From: Clostridia bacterium
GTDB taxonomy: Bacteria > Bacillota > Clostridia > Christensenellales > CAG-138
DNA length: 64,000 bases
Direction: 5' to 3'
Assembly: GCA_017509785.1 (NCBI GenBank)
Contig: JAFWOT010000014.1
Span: 149,728-213,727, forward strand
In this document: piece by piece, positions 7,881 through 16,231 of the stretch
Layout of the letters: each line of letters starts with the position of its first letter
How positions within the stretch are numbered: position 1 is the stretch's first letter
Program-made: the position numbers and the translations under genes
Notes under the pieces: model-generated
The model's database searches: none
Seen by the model: the letters and a program-made list of their open reading frames with translations, nothing else
Told to the model about the DNA's origin: nothing

Positions 7881-10659
7881 CTGTGTCTTCAACTCCTTCG
7901 TCTTCATCGTCAGTTTCAATTCCTTTTGTCATCTGATCTATCATCACAGCATTTGCTCTATATGTCACCATAACTTTTGTTTCTGTATCGGGAAATGCAT
8001 ATGAGAACGCAAGTAGCACTTCCCCTTCAAAAGCGGCCTTTGCCTTTGCTTTATAAATCGCTTCATCTTCCGTATCTTCTTGACTTACTTCGTTAAGTGC
8101 TATGGGAAACACTACCAGAATAGGCGTTTTGCGGTGCTTTAAGTATTCCTTTGCTGATAGTGCTTCTCCTTCTTTGTACCATAGCCCAGCATTTAACTGT
8201 CCCGGATCGAGGACTCGGTTGTTTGATCCACCGATTCGAATAAAATCTGTCTCGCTTCTGGTATGAAAACTACGCACGACCGGATAAACGTCCATAAACT
8301 GCTTTCCGTCTTTTTGACTTCCGTTTGCAATTACGACGTCCCACCAGGGGTACTTGTCACTATCCTCTGTATACTCAGCAAGTCCTGCAGTATTAAATTT
8401 TTTGTTTTCTATTGGTATCCGTATATCTTTAAACAGTTGAGCAATGTAATGCTGAGACACATTTTGTGCCATGTAGTACCGGTGTGAGTTTGGATTACCA
8501 TCCTTACTCACCCACTTGAATTCGACATTTTTGCAGAATCTTCGGAAAGCCTCAATGTTATGCTTATTCACGGCAGGATCTTTATCCATTTTCGACGTAT
8601 CAGCATAGACACCGCTGTAATTGAGACTGCGGACAAAAGTCTCCGTTCCGCGCATTTTGTTTCTGCTTGTTATGAGCAACGTTGTTTCAAGAGTGTCGGG
8701 GCATTCTTTGATCATAATGCCGAAGTCACTAGGCTTCTTATCGCGCAACTTCATTTCTCCAAATTGCGTTTTTAAATCCTCCGTGGCGGATAAAACTGCA
8801 TCAAACTGGTCTATGCTGATTTGTGACAGATAAATACGGCATAAGTCCATATACCTTGGCCTATATCCGAACCAACGGCACATCTGGAGAAGCGTATCGT
8901 ATGCCCCGGCATGTCTGCTATAGTAGCTAATCATCAACCCCTCAAGAGTAAGGCCTCTAGAAAGCACCATGCCTCCGATCGCAATAACCCTAGCTCCTTC
9001 ATCCTTTTTGTCATCATAGTCAAAGCGTTTTTTACTCCCTGAAGGGTCAAGGTTATTCATTTGTCCATTCCTTGAGTTGATTACAACTACAATGATTTTT
9101 TTGATTTCATCATACAACCCGCTCTGAATCTGTTCCCAAGGGATTGGCCCTTCTGCTTCTTCGCTATTTCCTTCACGAATGATTTTAAAAAACTCATCTT
9201 TAGTGTATAGTTCGTAAAGAGCATTGCAGTAACGGTTCTTGATGAATTCGGCAACCGGCATATCACTTAACTGCTCAATATCATTTTTGAGCTTTTCAAG
9301 ATACTCATTTACTCTCTCCCAAATAAGAGCCTGCGTATCGTTATACCTTGTGATATTAATCATCATGCTACGGTGCTTTAGTCCCTGTCCGCGTAGTGTT
9401 CTTATAACATTGCAGATAACAAACGAATTTATAGCCTCAACCAAGCTTTTTGCCATGGCAGGGTATTGCACATATTTATCGTGAACGACCGGAAGAAAAC
9501 TATCTTCGCTCTCAGAAATTAATCTTACATACCTAGAACGGGTTCCGTCAGCCGGAAAGACAAGCCTTCCGCCAAAATATGTGCTCGGTGCATGAAGCTG
9601 AGCTATAAAATCGCTCGGGAATAAGTCCAAATAGCTTTCGTCGTCTTTGGGGTTGATAAAAATATTTGCAAACGGCGTTGCTGTATACCCAACATACGAT
9701 GCAATCGGGAATTTGTTGAAAATATCACGAATGCATCGATTAATGGCCGTAGGCTTGTCAGGATCTTTTGCTGTCGAGATAGAAGCATTATCTGCCTCGT
9801 CATCAATAATCAATATGCTTTTGCAATCCAAACCTTTATCGCTCAATTCATATTGAAGTCTTTCTGCTACACTTTCCAAAACGCTCTTAACCTTCTTAAC
9901 GACCAATACGACCGGTTTATTTATGTCTGCAATTGCAACATTATAATTCTTTTGAACAAATTTTTTGAAATCATTAATCTGATTTGTGAACGGCACAGCA
10001 AAGTGTTCGTTGGTATTTAGACCAACACCTATAAATTCAATTGTATTGCCGATAGTTTCACTTCTTGCGCCAATCACTCCGCTGTCTGTACGTTTTTGTG
10101 TCTGTTCGCGAAGAGAATTGGTGGTTCCCGCTAAAAGAACAACTATGCGGTACCCGTAGTCATAGGCCATATTAATTAAACCAAGATAGTTGGCTGTTTT
10201 TCCCGATTGAACATCTCCAACAACTAGGCCCTTTTTCTTTTCTGACAAAGCTGTAGTCTTTGGGTTTGCGCATCTTGCCAGAATCTGTTCACAAGTAGTT
10301 TCAATATTAGTTATTACCTTAGGTTCAAAACCGTTGTTTGACAGATAGAGCTTGTATCTGTCAAAAAACGGATGTTGAATACGTTCTTTTTCCTTGTATA
10401 GCCAATACTTTGCTTCTCGGTCGATATCAATGAACTCAGGATCGTATGTTATAATACCGACTTCGCTCTCATAACGGCTGACAACTGCTTTTACAATAGG
10501 ATTGTGTTCTTCCGTTGCAACCAAATTGGGAAGCACTATCGGAAATAGAGCTTTCGCAGTCTGAACGACATCGTTGTGCGGAATCCGTTTACCCTGAATC
10601 GCACCGTAAAGCACAGTATAAAGCGTATTAACTGCTGCTTGATATTTCTCAGTTGTCAT
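7873..10659 (-). CDS. Z1 domain superfamily II helicase-like ATPase
   Basis: A 928-aa protein from ATG 10659, which has TAAGAGGAGG 9 nt upstream. An extended frame to 10773 would overlap the ATPase gene by over 100 bp and is rejected. Walker A is GDVQSGKT (about residues 148-155) and the DEAD-like box is LIIDDEADNAS (about 275). The central part has GGMVLSRGLTLEGL and MCRWFGYRPRY, typical of the Z1 family (PF10593), a helicase-like module of restriction systems. It overlaps the upstream GHKL gene by 11 bp and the downstream nuclease by 8 bp, which indicates tight translational coupling and a stoichiometric complex. Confidence 0.92.
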   Translation of the reverse strand: MTTEKYQAAVNTLYTVLYGAIQGKRIPHNDVVQTAKALFPIVLPNLVATEEHNPIVKAVVSRYESEVGIITYDPEFIDIDREAKYWLYKEKERIQHPFFDRYKLYLSNNGFEPKVITNIETTCEQILARCANPKTTALSEKKKGLVVGDVQSGKTANYLGLINMAYDYGYRIVVLLAGTTNSLREQTQKRTDSGVIGARSETIGNTIEFIGVGLNTNEHFAVPFTNQINDFKKFVQKNYNVAIADINKPVVLVVKKVKSVLESVAERLQYELSDKGLDCKSILIIDDEADNASISTAKDPDKPTAINRCIRDIFNKFPIASYVGYTATPFANIFINPKDDESYLDLFPSDFIAQLHAPSTYFGGRLVFPADGTRSRYVRLISESEDSFLPVVHDKYVQYPAMAKSLVEAINSFVICNVIRTLRGQGLKHRSMMINITRYNDTQALIWERVNEYLEKLKNDIEQLSDMPVAEFIKNRYCNALYELYTKDEFFKIIREGNSEEAEGPIPWEQIQSGLYDEIKKIIVVVINSRNGQMNNLDPSGSKKRFDYDDKKDEGARVIAIGGMVLSRGLTLEGLMISYYSRHAGAYDTLLQMCRWFGYRPRYMDLCRIYLSQISIDQFDAVLSATEDLKTQFGEMKLRDKKPSDFGIMIKECPDTLETTLLITSRNKMRGTETFVRSLNYSGVYADTSKMDKDPAVNKHNIEAFRRFCKNVEFKWVSKDGNPNSHRYYMAQNVSQHYIAQLFKDIRIPIENKKFNTAGLAEYTEDSDKYPWWDVVIANGSQKDGKQFMDVYPVVRSFHTRSETDFIRIGGSNNRVLDPGQLNAGLWYKEGEALSAKEYLKHRKTPILVVFPIALNEVSQEDTEDEAIYKAKAKAAFEGEVLLAFSYAFPDTETKVMVTYRANAVMIDQMTKGIETDDEDEGVEDTDD

Positions 10660-12112
10660 TTCCAAAAATCCTCCTCTTAATCTCTTCTTTCCTGGGTAAT
10701 AGTCTCTGGTAGTTTTCTGCCATGAAAATGTTTTCGAAGACACTCTTTCTCGTCTCGCTATCAAAGAAGGCAATGATGGCTTCTATCTCGCTTATCAGTC
10801 GCTCGTCTTCGACGTCTTCTCCCGAATTAACAATGGTCAATGCATCCATATTATCGTTATTAATACGATACTTAGGAAGATAGCTTTCAATTTGCGACAG
10901 CACTATTTCCAACAATTCTTTCTCGCTCTCGCCAAGAGCATTATTGAGTGCAACTATAGCGGGCATTTCTCTGTTTATCTGATACTTAATCTGGCCTTCG
11001 TGCAAATTAACACGGTCCCAAACTTGGACTTCCGGCATCTGTTCCTTTACGCCCGGGAAACGCGTCGTCCTTCTGCTTCTAATAACCGAATCCTCAACGG
11101 CAGCTTTTATCTGGTTCTTTATGATATCAGGAATTCTTGCAGAGGACTTTTTAACATCTAAAGTCCATACTTCATCTAAGGACGATGGTATGTCGACCTG
11201 AATCCTGGCCAGCTTATTCAGCTCACTGCGTATGCCCATCCTCATCCAATTGCCCCAAGAGATAAGCCTTTTGTTCCGATAGATGTAAAACCCCTGCTCG
11301 TCATATATGCTCTTCGGATTGCCTAGCAGTGCTTTTTCCTCGGATGTCAACGTGTTTGCAAACGGCAAAGTGTACGGTGTTACCGTAATAATAGATTCTC
11401 CGATACTGATCCTTGTTGTTCTGCCCGTTTGCTGACGTCCGAATGAACCGAGCAAAAACGGATCTCTTCGCTCGATTCGTTTGTTATTGAAGTAGATTTC
11501 TAGATCATCGTAGAACCTATGAAAAACGAATTCTACATGTTTTTTTGCTTCGGCAACAGCGCTCCTAAAGCTATCTTCGAAACTCTTGGAGCTGGATTCA
11601 ATTTTATCAAACTTTTCCCAAACCACTAAAGTTCCGCTATCGTACTCGCGCAGTTCATCAATATATGGCAGTTCGGCGATCTCGTTTTTATCCAGCACTG
11701 ATAGGACGAGCTTGTTGCTGTTTTCTATCTCATCTAAGTCAAATGACATTGCATTGATTTTGCCGTATTTTTTACTAGCTACGATAAACTCTCTACACTG
11801 AGAAAGAGAAGCAGATTTTAAGCCAAGACCAAACCTGCCGAGCTCAAGCTCGCAGTCCTCTTTGCCCGTTCTATCTGATCCTGGAAGCATTGCGTTGTTA
11901 AGTTCAGCAAAACTCATTCCGTTTCCGTTATCAAGAATGCAGAAAAACGGAGTGGCTGCAAGAGGATCGGAATAGACTCTGACAGTATTCGCTTGGGCCG
12001 AGACACTGTTGTCGATAATATCCGCAACAGCAGTTGAAAAGTTATACCCGATAGCCCTTAGCCCCGTAAGCAACGCTTTTGCCGGGAACTGTTTTTCAAC
12101 TAATTCACCCAT
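10649..12112 (-). CDS. GHKL ATPase, MutL/MORC-like
   Basis: A 487-aa protein with the Bergerat-fold motifs of GHKL ATPases: N-box ADIIDNSVSA (about residues 30-39), G1 box LDNGNGM (about 60-66) and G2 box GRFGLGLKSAS (about 95-105). An S5-like second domain follows (RNKRLISWGNWMRMG). This is the prokaryotic MORC-like family described by Iyer, Abhiman and Aravind in restriction loci, thought to act as a DNA-clamping or remodelling ATPase beside the Z1 helicase. Start ATG 12112 follows the methyltransferase by 80 bp, the largest gap in the core operon. Confidence 0.92.
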   Translation of the reverse strand: MGELVEKQFPAKALLTGLRAIGYNFSTAVADIIDNSVSAQANTVRVYSDPLAATPFFCILDNGNGMSFAELNNAMLPGSDRTGKEDCELELGRFGLGLKSASLSQCREFIVASKKYGKINAMSFDLDEIENSNKLVLSVLDKNEIAELPYIDELREYDSGTLVVWEKFDKIESSSKSFEDSFRSAVAEAKKHVEFVFHRFYDDLEIYFNNKRIERRDPFLLGSFGRQQTGRTTRISIGESIITVTPYTLPFANTLTSEEKALLGNPKSIYDEQGFYIYRNKRLISWGNWMRMGIRSELNKLARIQVDIPSSLDEVWTLDVKKSSARIPDIIKNQIKAAVEDSVIRSRRTTRFPGVKEQMPEVQVWDRVNLHEGQIKYQINREMPAIVALNNALGESEKELLEIVLSQIESYLPKYRINNDNMDALTIVNSGEDVEDERLISEIEAIIAFFDSETRKSVFENIFMAENYQRLLPRKEEIKRRIFGNDN

Positions 12113-12192
12113 TGTTGTTACCTTTCCAAACAGTACAAACCTGCTTTTTTGTTTATCACTCTGCCTAGGTTCGTTACATCTTCTTCTGAAAG

Positions 12193-13329
12193 TTATTTAT
12201 ACTTATCACCGAACATTGAATCAAATACAGCTTCCAGCACGTTCACAACAATAGAGTTGCCAATTAACTTATTAAGCTTGCGGTAGCTGTAACCAAGAGA
12301 GGATGCTTTTTCGTATTCATCCGCAGTAAACCCCATTAACAGGAAAGCTTCACGAAGTGTTAGCCTTCGGTAAGTTTTCCCCTTCGGCCCGCTATATTCA
12401 AACAAAGCTGCAGTATGCGTCCGATCCATATTGCACGTTATTGTTCTAATTATTGTATTATTGTTTATCTCTTTTCCGTTAATCTCCCACATTACATCTC
12501 GCGAGGGTGTTTTGTTTAGCTGGGCGATGTTTGCTTCCCGCTTGTAAGTTGGATTTTGATAATCATCCATTATAAAATCGTGGATGTTGTATTTTCGTTC
12601 TCCCTTTTTCGCCTCTATTTTATCCTTTACATTTAGAACCTCTCCCAGATGGCTTACTATGAAAGCTCTTTCGCGATCCTGAGGCACTCCAAAATCTAAG
12701 GCATTAAGAATCATGCAATCGCTATTTGAATACCCAATTGAGGTTAAAAACCCCAACCATTGCTCAAGATCTTCTTTGTTCTTATCTGCTTTAATTGTCT
12801 TCACGTTCTCAAGCAACAAATACTCAGGCAATCTGTTTAGCTCTGCAAGCTCTTTTAAAATCCGTTCAATCTCCCAAAGCAATCCGGAGTGAGTGCCGGA
12901 ACCTTTTTTCATGCCTTTTCCAAGTCCGCCTGTTGAAAGGTCCTGGCAAGGAAAACTGTAAACAAGCAAATCCGTTAATGGCATATCCGCGCCCTTTAAT
13001 TCAGTTATAGACCCGAAGTTATTTGCTTTTTTATTTGCTCTGTATAAATCGCGTTTTTGATCTTCGGATAAAATTTTTAGGTTAGTCGGCCTAATAGACG
13101 TAGCACTAAACGTAAACTGATTAAGGTATTCTTCGACGAGTTTAATATCCTGGGGAACATCCACTTCGACATTCTCACAGTGAATAGCTGCATAACACTC
13201 AATTGCGTCAATAAACCAGTCGCTAATTCCTACAATTTCATAATTGATCCCAAGCCGCTCTAAAGCTGAGGCCTGAGCCCCAATACCAGCAAATGCCTCA
13301 AAGACACGTAGTTTTTTCGGTTCACTCAT
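12193..13329 (-). CDS. DNA (cytosine-5-)-methyltransferase
   Basis: A 378-aa C5-cytosine methyltransferase. Motif I is VFEAFAGIGAQ (about residues 9-19), motif IV SFPCQDLS (126-129 FPCQ, catalytic Cys), motif VI LLLENVK (174-176), motif VIII QDRERAFIV and motif X IGNSIVVNVLEAV near the C-terminus. The target-recognition region between motifs VIII and IX is short. It protects host DNA from the nuclease(s) downstream. It is 38 bp after the WYL regulator, and Vsr in the same operon repairs its deamination by-products. The recognition site cannot be read from the sequence. Confidence 0.95.
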   Translation of the reverse strand: MSEPKKLRVFEAFAGIGAQASALERLGINYEIVGISDWFIDAIECYAAIHCENVEVDVPQDIKLVEEYLNQFTFSATSIRPTNLKILSEDQKRDLYRANKKANNFGSITELKGADMPLTDLLVYSFPCQDLSTGGLGKGMKKGSGTHSGLLWEIERILKELAELNRLPEYLLLENVKTIKADKNKEDLEQWLGFLTSIGYSNSDCMILNALDFGVPQDRERAFIVSHLGEVLNVKDKIEAKKGERKYNIHDFIMDDYQNPTYKREANIAQLNKTPSRDVMWEINGKEINNNTIIRTITCNMDRTHTAALFEYSGPKGKTYRRLTLREAFLLMGFTADEYEKASSLGYSYRKLNKLIGNSIVVNVLEAVFDSMFGDKYK

Positions 13330-13367
13330 GATACTCTTTCTTCTTTCGATGTTACTTTTTTAGCGTG

Positions 13368-14351
13368 TTACTCAGTCCCTAACTTGGCATTGAAAAGCGA
13401 TATAAACTTTTCTTTAACCTTCCTCGGCCCTTCTATCATCATCCTCCCTTCAAACTGGAACACCCAACCGAAGAAGACATTGCTGACCTGGACGGGCACG
13501 CGGGCGCGAAGGGTGGTATCGTCGACGCGCTCGATCTTGGTGTCCTCGCCGAATTTGTCGTAGACGCAGCCGAGGAGGGACTGATCAAACCGCAGGGTCA
13601 CCTGGGAAGTGGGGCCGCTGTGCATTTTGAACGCGGCCTTCACGTGGCTGTCGACGTCGGCGCGCATCTTGAGGGCTGTCTCGCAGGCGTCGGCTTCCTC
13701 GGCCTCGACGGTATCCATACGGTCGATGCGGTAGGTGGTCTTGGCGCGGTGCTTAGTGCTGTACGCGAGGAGGTAGTAATTATCCTCGTGCATTACCATC
13801 GCGATCGGATCGACGACATAACGGGACTTATCCTTTCTGAACACGCGCTCGCCGTTTTCATCGAGATCGTAATAGAAAAATGAAACCTTCTTCTTTTTCA
13901 AAAGAGCGGTTTCGATGTTGAGAACGGCATAATAAACCTGTTCGTTTGTGTGCTTGCGCGTATTGAAGGCGACGAGGTTGCGGGTCAGGAGCTCCGCGCG
14001 GTTATTGCCGCCGAGAGCGGCGAGCTTTTCGATGAGCTCGTCGGACTTCTTATCCGTTATGAAGGTCGCCGCCTGTACGGCGTCGATCAGTATCTTGAGC
14101 TCGGACGTGCTGAACCCGCGCTCCGCGACGTAATACGCCTTGTTATGCCCGACGAATCGGCTCATGACCTCATACCCGCACTCGTTGAGCATATCGATAT
14201 CCATAGTGACCGTCCTGCGGTCACAGCGAATGCCCATCTCCTCAAGCCTTTTGACGATCTCGTTCGTCGTCAAAGGATGCGCTTCGTCGGTTTCCCGGCT
14301 CAGCATCTCCCACAGCTTCAGAAGCTTGATCTTTAAAAGAGTCGTGGTCAT
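13368..14351 (-). CDS. HTH-WYL transcriptional regulator (copy 1, heads the R-M operon)
   Basis: A 327-aa protein from ATG 14351, with AAGGAG 6 nt upstream; an 18-codon upstream extension has no ribosome site and covers the promoter. An N-terminal winged helix (TTNEIVKRLEEMGIRCDRRTVT) is followed by a WYL domain (RYVVDPIAMVMHEDNYYLLAY) and a C-terminal WCX-like region (VFFGWVFQFEG). It is about 95% identical to the regulator at 48970-49962 up to the last 20 or so residues, where they diverge. WYL regulators control CBASS, BREX and CRISPR loci; the WYL domain senses nucleic acid or nucleotides. As first gene it probably autoregulates and controls the restriction operon. It is GC-rich, unlike the genes behind it. 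Confidence 0.92.
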   Translation of the reverse strand: MTTTLLKIKLLKLWEMLSRETDEAHPLTTNEIVKRLEEMGIRCDRRTVTMDIDMLNECGYEVMSRFVGHNKAYYVAERGFSTSELKILIDAVQAATFITDKKSDELIEKLAALGGNNRAELLTRNLVAFNTRKHTNEQVYYAVLNIETALLKKKKVSFFYYDLDENGERVFRKDKSRYVVDPIAMVMHEDNYYLLAYSTKHRAKTTYRIDRMDTVEAEEADACETALKMRADVDSHVKAAFKMHSGPTSQVTLRFDQSLLGCVYDKFGEDTKIERVDDTTLRARVPVQVSNVFFGWVFQFEGRMMIEGPRKVKEKFISLFNAKLGTE

Positions 14352-14387
14352 GGCGTACTCCTTCGAGGATAGAATAATCCAAAGGAT

Positions 14388-14416
14388 ATTATACCATATC
14401 GCCATGCCGGATTCAA
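14388..14416 (-). promoter_or_regulatory. Promoter of WYL copy 1 and the R-M operon
   Basis: On the minus strand, TTGAAT (14416-14411) and TATAAT (14393-14388) are separated by exactly 17 bp. The start codon is 37 bp downstream of the -10. The spacer contains CGGCATG. The same arrangement (TTGAAA, 17 bp, TACAAT with CGGCATG in the spacer) lies upstream of WYL copy 2. Confidence 0.8.
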
Positions 14417-14482
14417 GGATAAAGAGTCGATTCTTGTTGCTCCTTCGGAATACTTATGACATTTCAACATTAATTCGGCATG
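14403..14482. promoter_or_regulatory. Paired inverted half-sites, candidate WYL operator (copy 1)
   Basis: CATGCCG (14403-14409), inside the promoter spacer, and CGGCATG (14476-14482) upstream are perfect inverted copies with starts 73 bp apart. The identical pair with the identical 73-bp offset lies upstream of WYL copy 2. The offset is close to seven helical turns. It is proposed as an autoregulatory operator pair; only the conservation is seen directly. Confidence 0.45.
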
Positions 14483-14540
14483 AGAATGACTGCATTTCAA
14501 AGCAAGCCTCTGCCGGGTTCGCTCAACTTTCACCGCTTCA

Positions 14541-14816
14541 TGAACTCTCACGGTTTGCCTGTTAAGAAAATAAAATGTAATTTTTATTGTATTTGGTGTT
14601 GCGTTTCCCTGCAGGTCGTGCTATAATGCAGGTGTCGGCGGGAGGGATCCTGCCGGAAAGCCCGCGGCGGCCCCCGAAAATGCGATTGCATATCGATGGC
14701 GAGGGTCATGGGGCGGTTCAATACGTACAAAATATGCAAAATGTGCATCATGTGCACCGGGTGATAAATTTCCTTAGCAAATTTGTTAAGGTTGGCTCGA
14801 GTGGGAATGATGCAGT
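14541..14816 (+). repeat. Long intergenic repeat, copy A (matches 34719-34982)
   Basis: About 275 bp starting TGAACTCTCACGG is highly similar and in the same orientation to 34719-34982. The main differences are a 12-nt insertion in copy A near 14740, a one-base length change in the GAAAA run near 14678, and scattered substitutions. It contains a promoter and a GC-rich 5' stem-loop. A partial third relative (only the left edge, TCAACTCTCACGC) occurs at 50151 upstream of WYL copy 2. Boundaries are by eye. Confidence 0.85.
14599..14627 (+). promoter_or_regulatory. Promoter of putative small RNA, copy A
   Basis: TTGCGT (14599-14604), a 17-bp spacer and a perfect TATAAT (14622-14627) point rightward, away from the WYL gene. 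All are conserved in copy B at 34777-34805. The predicted transcription start is near 14634. Confidence 0.75.
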
Positions 14817-14856
14817 ATAAACCGGATAGAAAAGCTCCCAAATTCGGGAGCTTTTT
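14634..14856 (+). ncRNA. Putative structured small RNA, copy A
   Basis: A predicted transcript of about 220 nt runs from the promoter to an intrinsic terminator. Its 5' end forms an 8-bp stem (14636-14643 with 14648-14655) closed by a GNRA-type GGGA loop; a second small stem CGAT/ATCG follows near 14684-14697. The sequence is shared with copy B across unrelated neighbours. The 77-codon frame it contains is not conserved, because a one-base indel breaks it in copy B, which favours RNA over protein. No known RNA family was recognised. It lies divergent from WYL copy 1 and before the radical SAM operon. Confidence 0.5.
14831..14856 (+). terminator. Intrinsic terminator of the putative small RNA, copy A
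   Basis: AGCTCCC and GGGAGCT pair (14833-14839 with 14846-14852) around a 6-nt loop, flanked by AA upstream and TTTT downstream. It sits before the promoter of the radical SAM gene. Confidence 0.85.
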
Positions 14857-14878
14857 GCGTGCGCGTCAGTCTGTATTA

Positions 14879-14907
14879 TAGACAACATAACGGTTTTCTG
14901 TTATGAT
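14879..14907 (+). promoter_or_regulatory. Promoter of the radical SAM operon
   Basis: TAGACA (14879-14884), 17 bp, TATGAT (14902-14907). The in-frame ATG at 14903 lies inside the -10 box, which argues that translation begins at the downstream GTG 14939. Confidence 0.55.
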
Positions 14908-14938
14908 ATTATCAGACTTGAAACGCGGAGGGAACGCC

Positions 14939-15826
14939 GTGCATTATGTGAAGGTGAAGGGGATCTTATCCTCTCAAAACGGAATGAATCTTTACCGGGG
15001 CTGCACGCACGGATGTATTTACTGCGATTCAAGGAGCAGCTGCTATCGGATGGATCACTCTTTTGAGGATATCGAGATCAAAGAAAACGCCCTTGAGCTG
15101 CTTGAAGACGCGCTGCGCCGCAAGAGAAAGCGCTGTATGATCGGCACGGGCTCCATGAGCGATCCGTACATGCCGTTGGAAGCAAAAACGGAATACACGC
15201 GAAAAGCATTGTCGATCATCGAAAAATACGGTTTTGGCGTCGCCCTGCAGACAAAGTCCGACCGCGTGCTCAGAGATCTGGATATCCTGAAACGTATCAA
15301 CGAAAAGACCAAGGCCGTTGTTCAGATGACTCTTACAACGGCGGATGAAAGCCTGTGCAGGATGATAGAGCCGAATGTCTGCCCGACAAAGGAGAGGTTC
15401 GAGGCGCTGAAAACCCTGCGCGATAACGGTATTCCCACCGTCGTGTGGCTGTGCCCGATACTGCCCTATATCAACGATACCCGCGAGAACATCGAGTCGA
15501 TCCTTCAAATGTGTATTGAGGCTGAGGTGCGCGGCGTGATCTGCTTTGGGATGGGGCTGACGCTCAGAGACGGCAATCGCGAGTATTTCTACCGCCAGCT
15601 TGACAGGCATTTTCCCGGATTGAAGGAGCGCTATATCAGGGAGTACGGTGACCGCTACGAGATCCCCAGTCCACGCAGCGACGAGCTGATGAGCCTGTTT
15701 CATCACACCTGCGGGCAAAACGGGATCATGCACGACAACGGCGAGATCTTTGCTTTCCTGCACCGCTTCGAAGAGAAGGCGCCGTTCGGACAGCTCAGCT
15801 TGTGGGAGCTTCAGCCGAATGAATGA
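14939..15826 (+). CDS. SPL-family radical SAM protein
   Basis: A 295-aa protein from GTG 14939, which follows GGAGGG by 5 nt. YRGCTHGCIYC gives the CxxxCxxC iron-sulphur motif near the N-terminus, and GTGSMSDPYMPLE and TKSDRVLRD follow, as in spore-photoproduct-lyase-like (SplB/Rv2578c-like) radical SAM proteins. The family is linked to DNA-lesion repair, but the substrates of these short members are unknown. It heads an operon with an ASCH-domain protein and an unknown protein, inside a defence island. An alternative start at ATG 14903 would add 12 residues but overlaps the promoter. Confidence 0.85.
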   Translation: MHYVKVKGILSSQNGMNLYRGCTHGCIYCDSRSSCYRMDHSFEDIEIKENALELLEDALRRKRKRCMIGTGSMSDPYMPLEAKTEYTRKALSIIEKYGFGVALQTKSDRVLRDLDILKRINEKTKAVVQMTLTTADESLCRMIEPNVCPTKERFEALKTLRDNGIPTVVWLCPILPYINDTRENIESILQMCIEAEVRGVICFGMGLTLRDGNREYFYRQLDRHFPGLKERYIREYGDRYEIPSPRSDELMSLFHHTCGQNGIMHDNGEIFAFLHRFEEKAPFGQLSLWELQPNE

Positions 15827-15877
15827 CGCTTGGAGAGCACGCTGATTCTTTATAACAGAAAACACAGGGGGCGGAAC

Positions 15878-16231
15878 ATGATCCACAGAATGAAGCTTTG
15901 GCACGATTCCTTTATGAAGATCCTCGAGGGAACGAAGACGATCGAGATGCGCCTGTTCGACGGGAAGCGCTCCGCGGTCTCGGTCGGCGATACGATCGTA
16001 TTTGAGGATGCATCCGATGGTGCGCAAATGGAGTGCGCCGTCCTCGCCCTGCACAGGTATCCTTCATTTGCGGAGCTCTATGCCTATCACGACAAGGTCA
16101 GCATCGGCTACGGCGAAAACGAGAACGCCGATCCCGCCGATATGCTGGAGTACTATTCGGAAGAAGAGGTCCGCAAATACGGCGTGGTGGGGATAGAAAT
16201 AAAAGCTGTAAAGGACGATAGGACTCGATGA
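15878..16231 (+). CDS. ASCH (PUA-like) domain protein
   Basis: A 117-aa protein from ATG 15878, preceded by AGGGGGCG. An upstream in-frame ATG at 15830 lacks a ribosome site. MKLWHDSFMKILEGTKTIEMRL then VGDTIVFED match the ASCH domain (KxxxDxI-E-R-R type), a PUA-like fold that binds RNA or modified nucleotides and includes EVE-related readers. Its 3' end overlaps the next gene by 4 bp (ATGA), so the two are coupled. Confidence 0.85.
   Translation: MIHRMKLWHDSFMKILEGTKTIEMRLFDGKRSAVSVGDTIVFEDASDGAQMECAVLALHRYPSFAELYAYHDKVSIGYGENENADPADMLEYYSEEEVRKYGVVGIEIKAVKDDRTR

Noticed and set aside
14541..14816. Retron msr-msd or tRNA-like element as explanation of the long repeat
   Set aside because: There is no reverse transcriptase nearby, no priming G within an inverted-repeat frame, and no cloverleaf.
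14587..14820. 77-codon open frame within RNA copy A
   Set aside because: A one-base indel breaks the frame in copy B, and there is no ribosome site. The opposite-strand frame likewise diverges at its ends.
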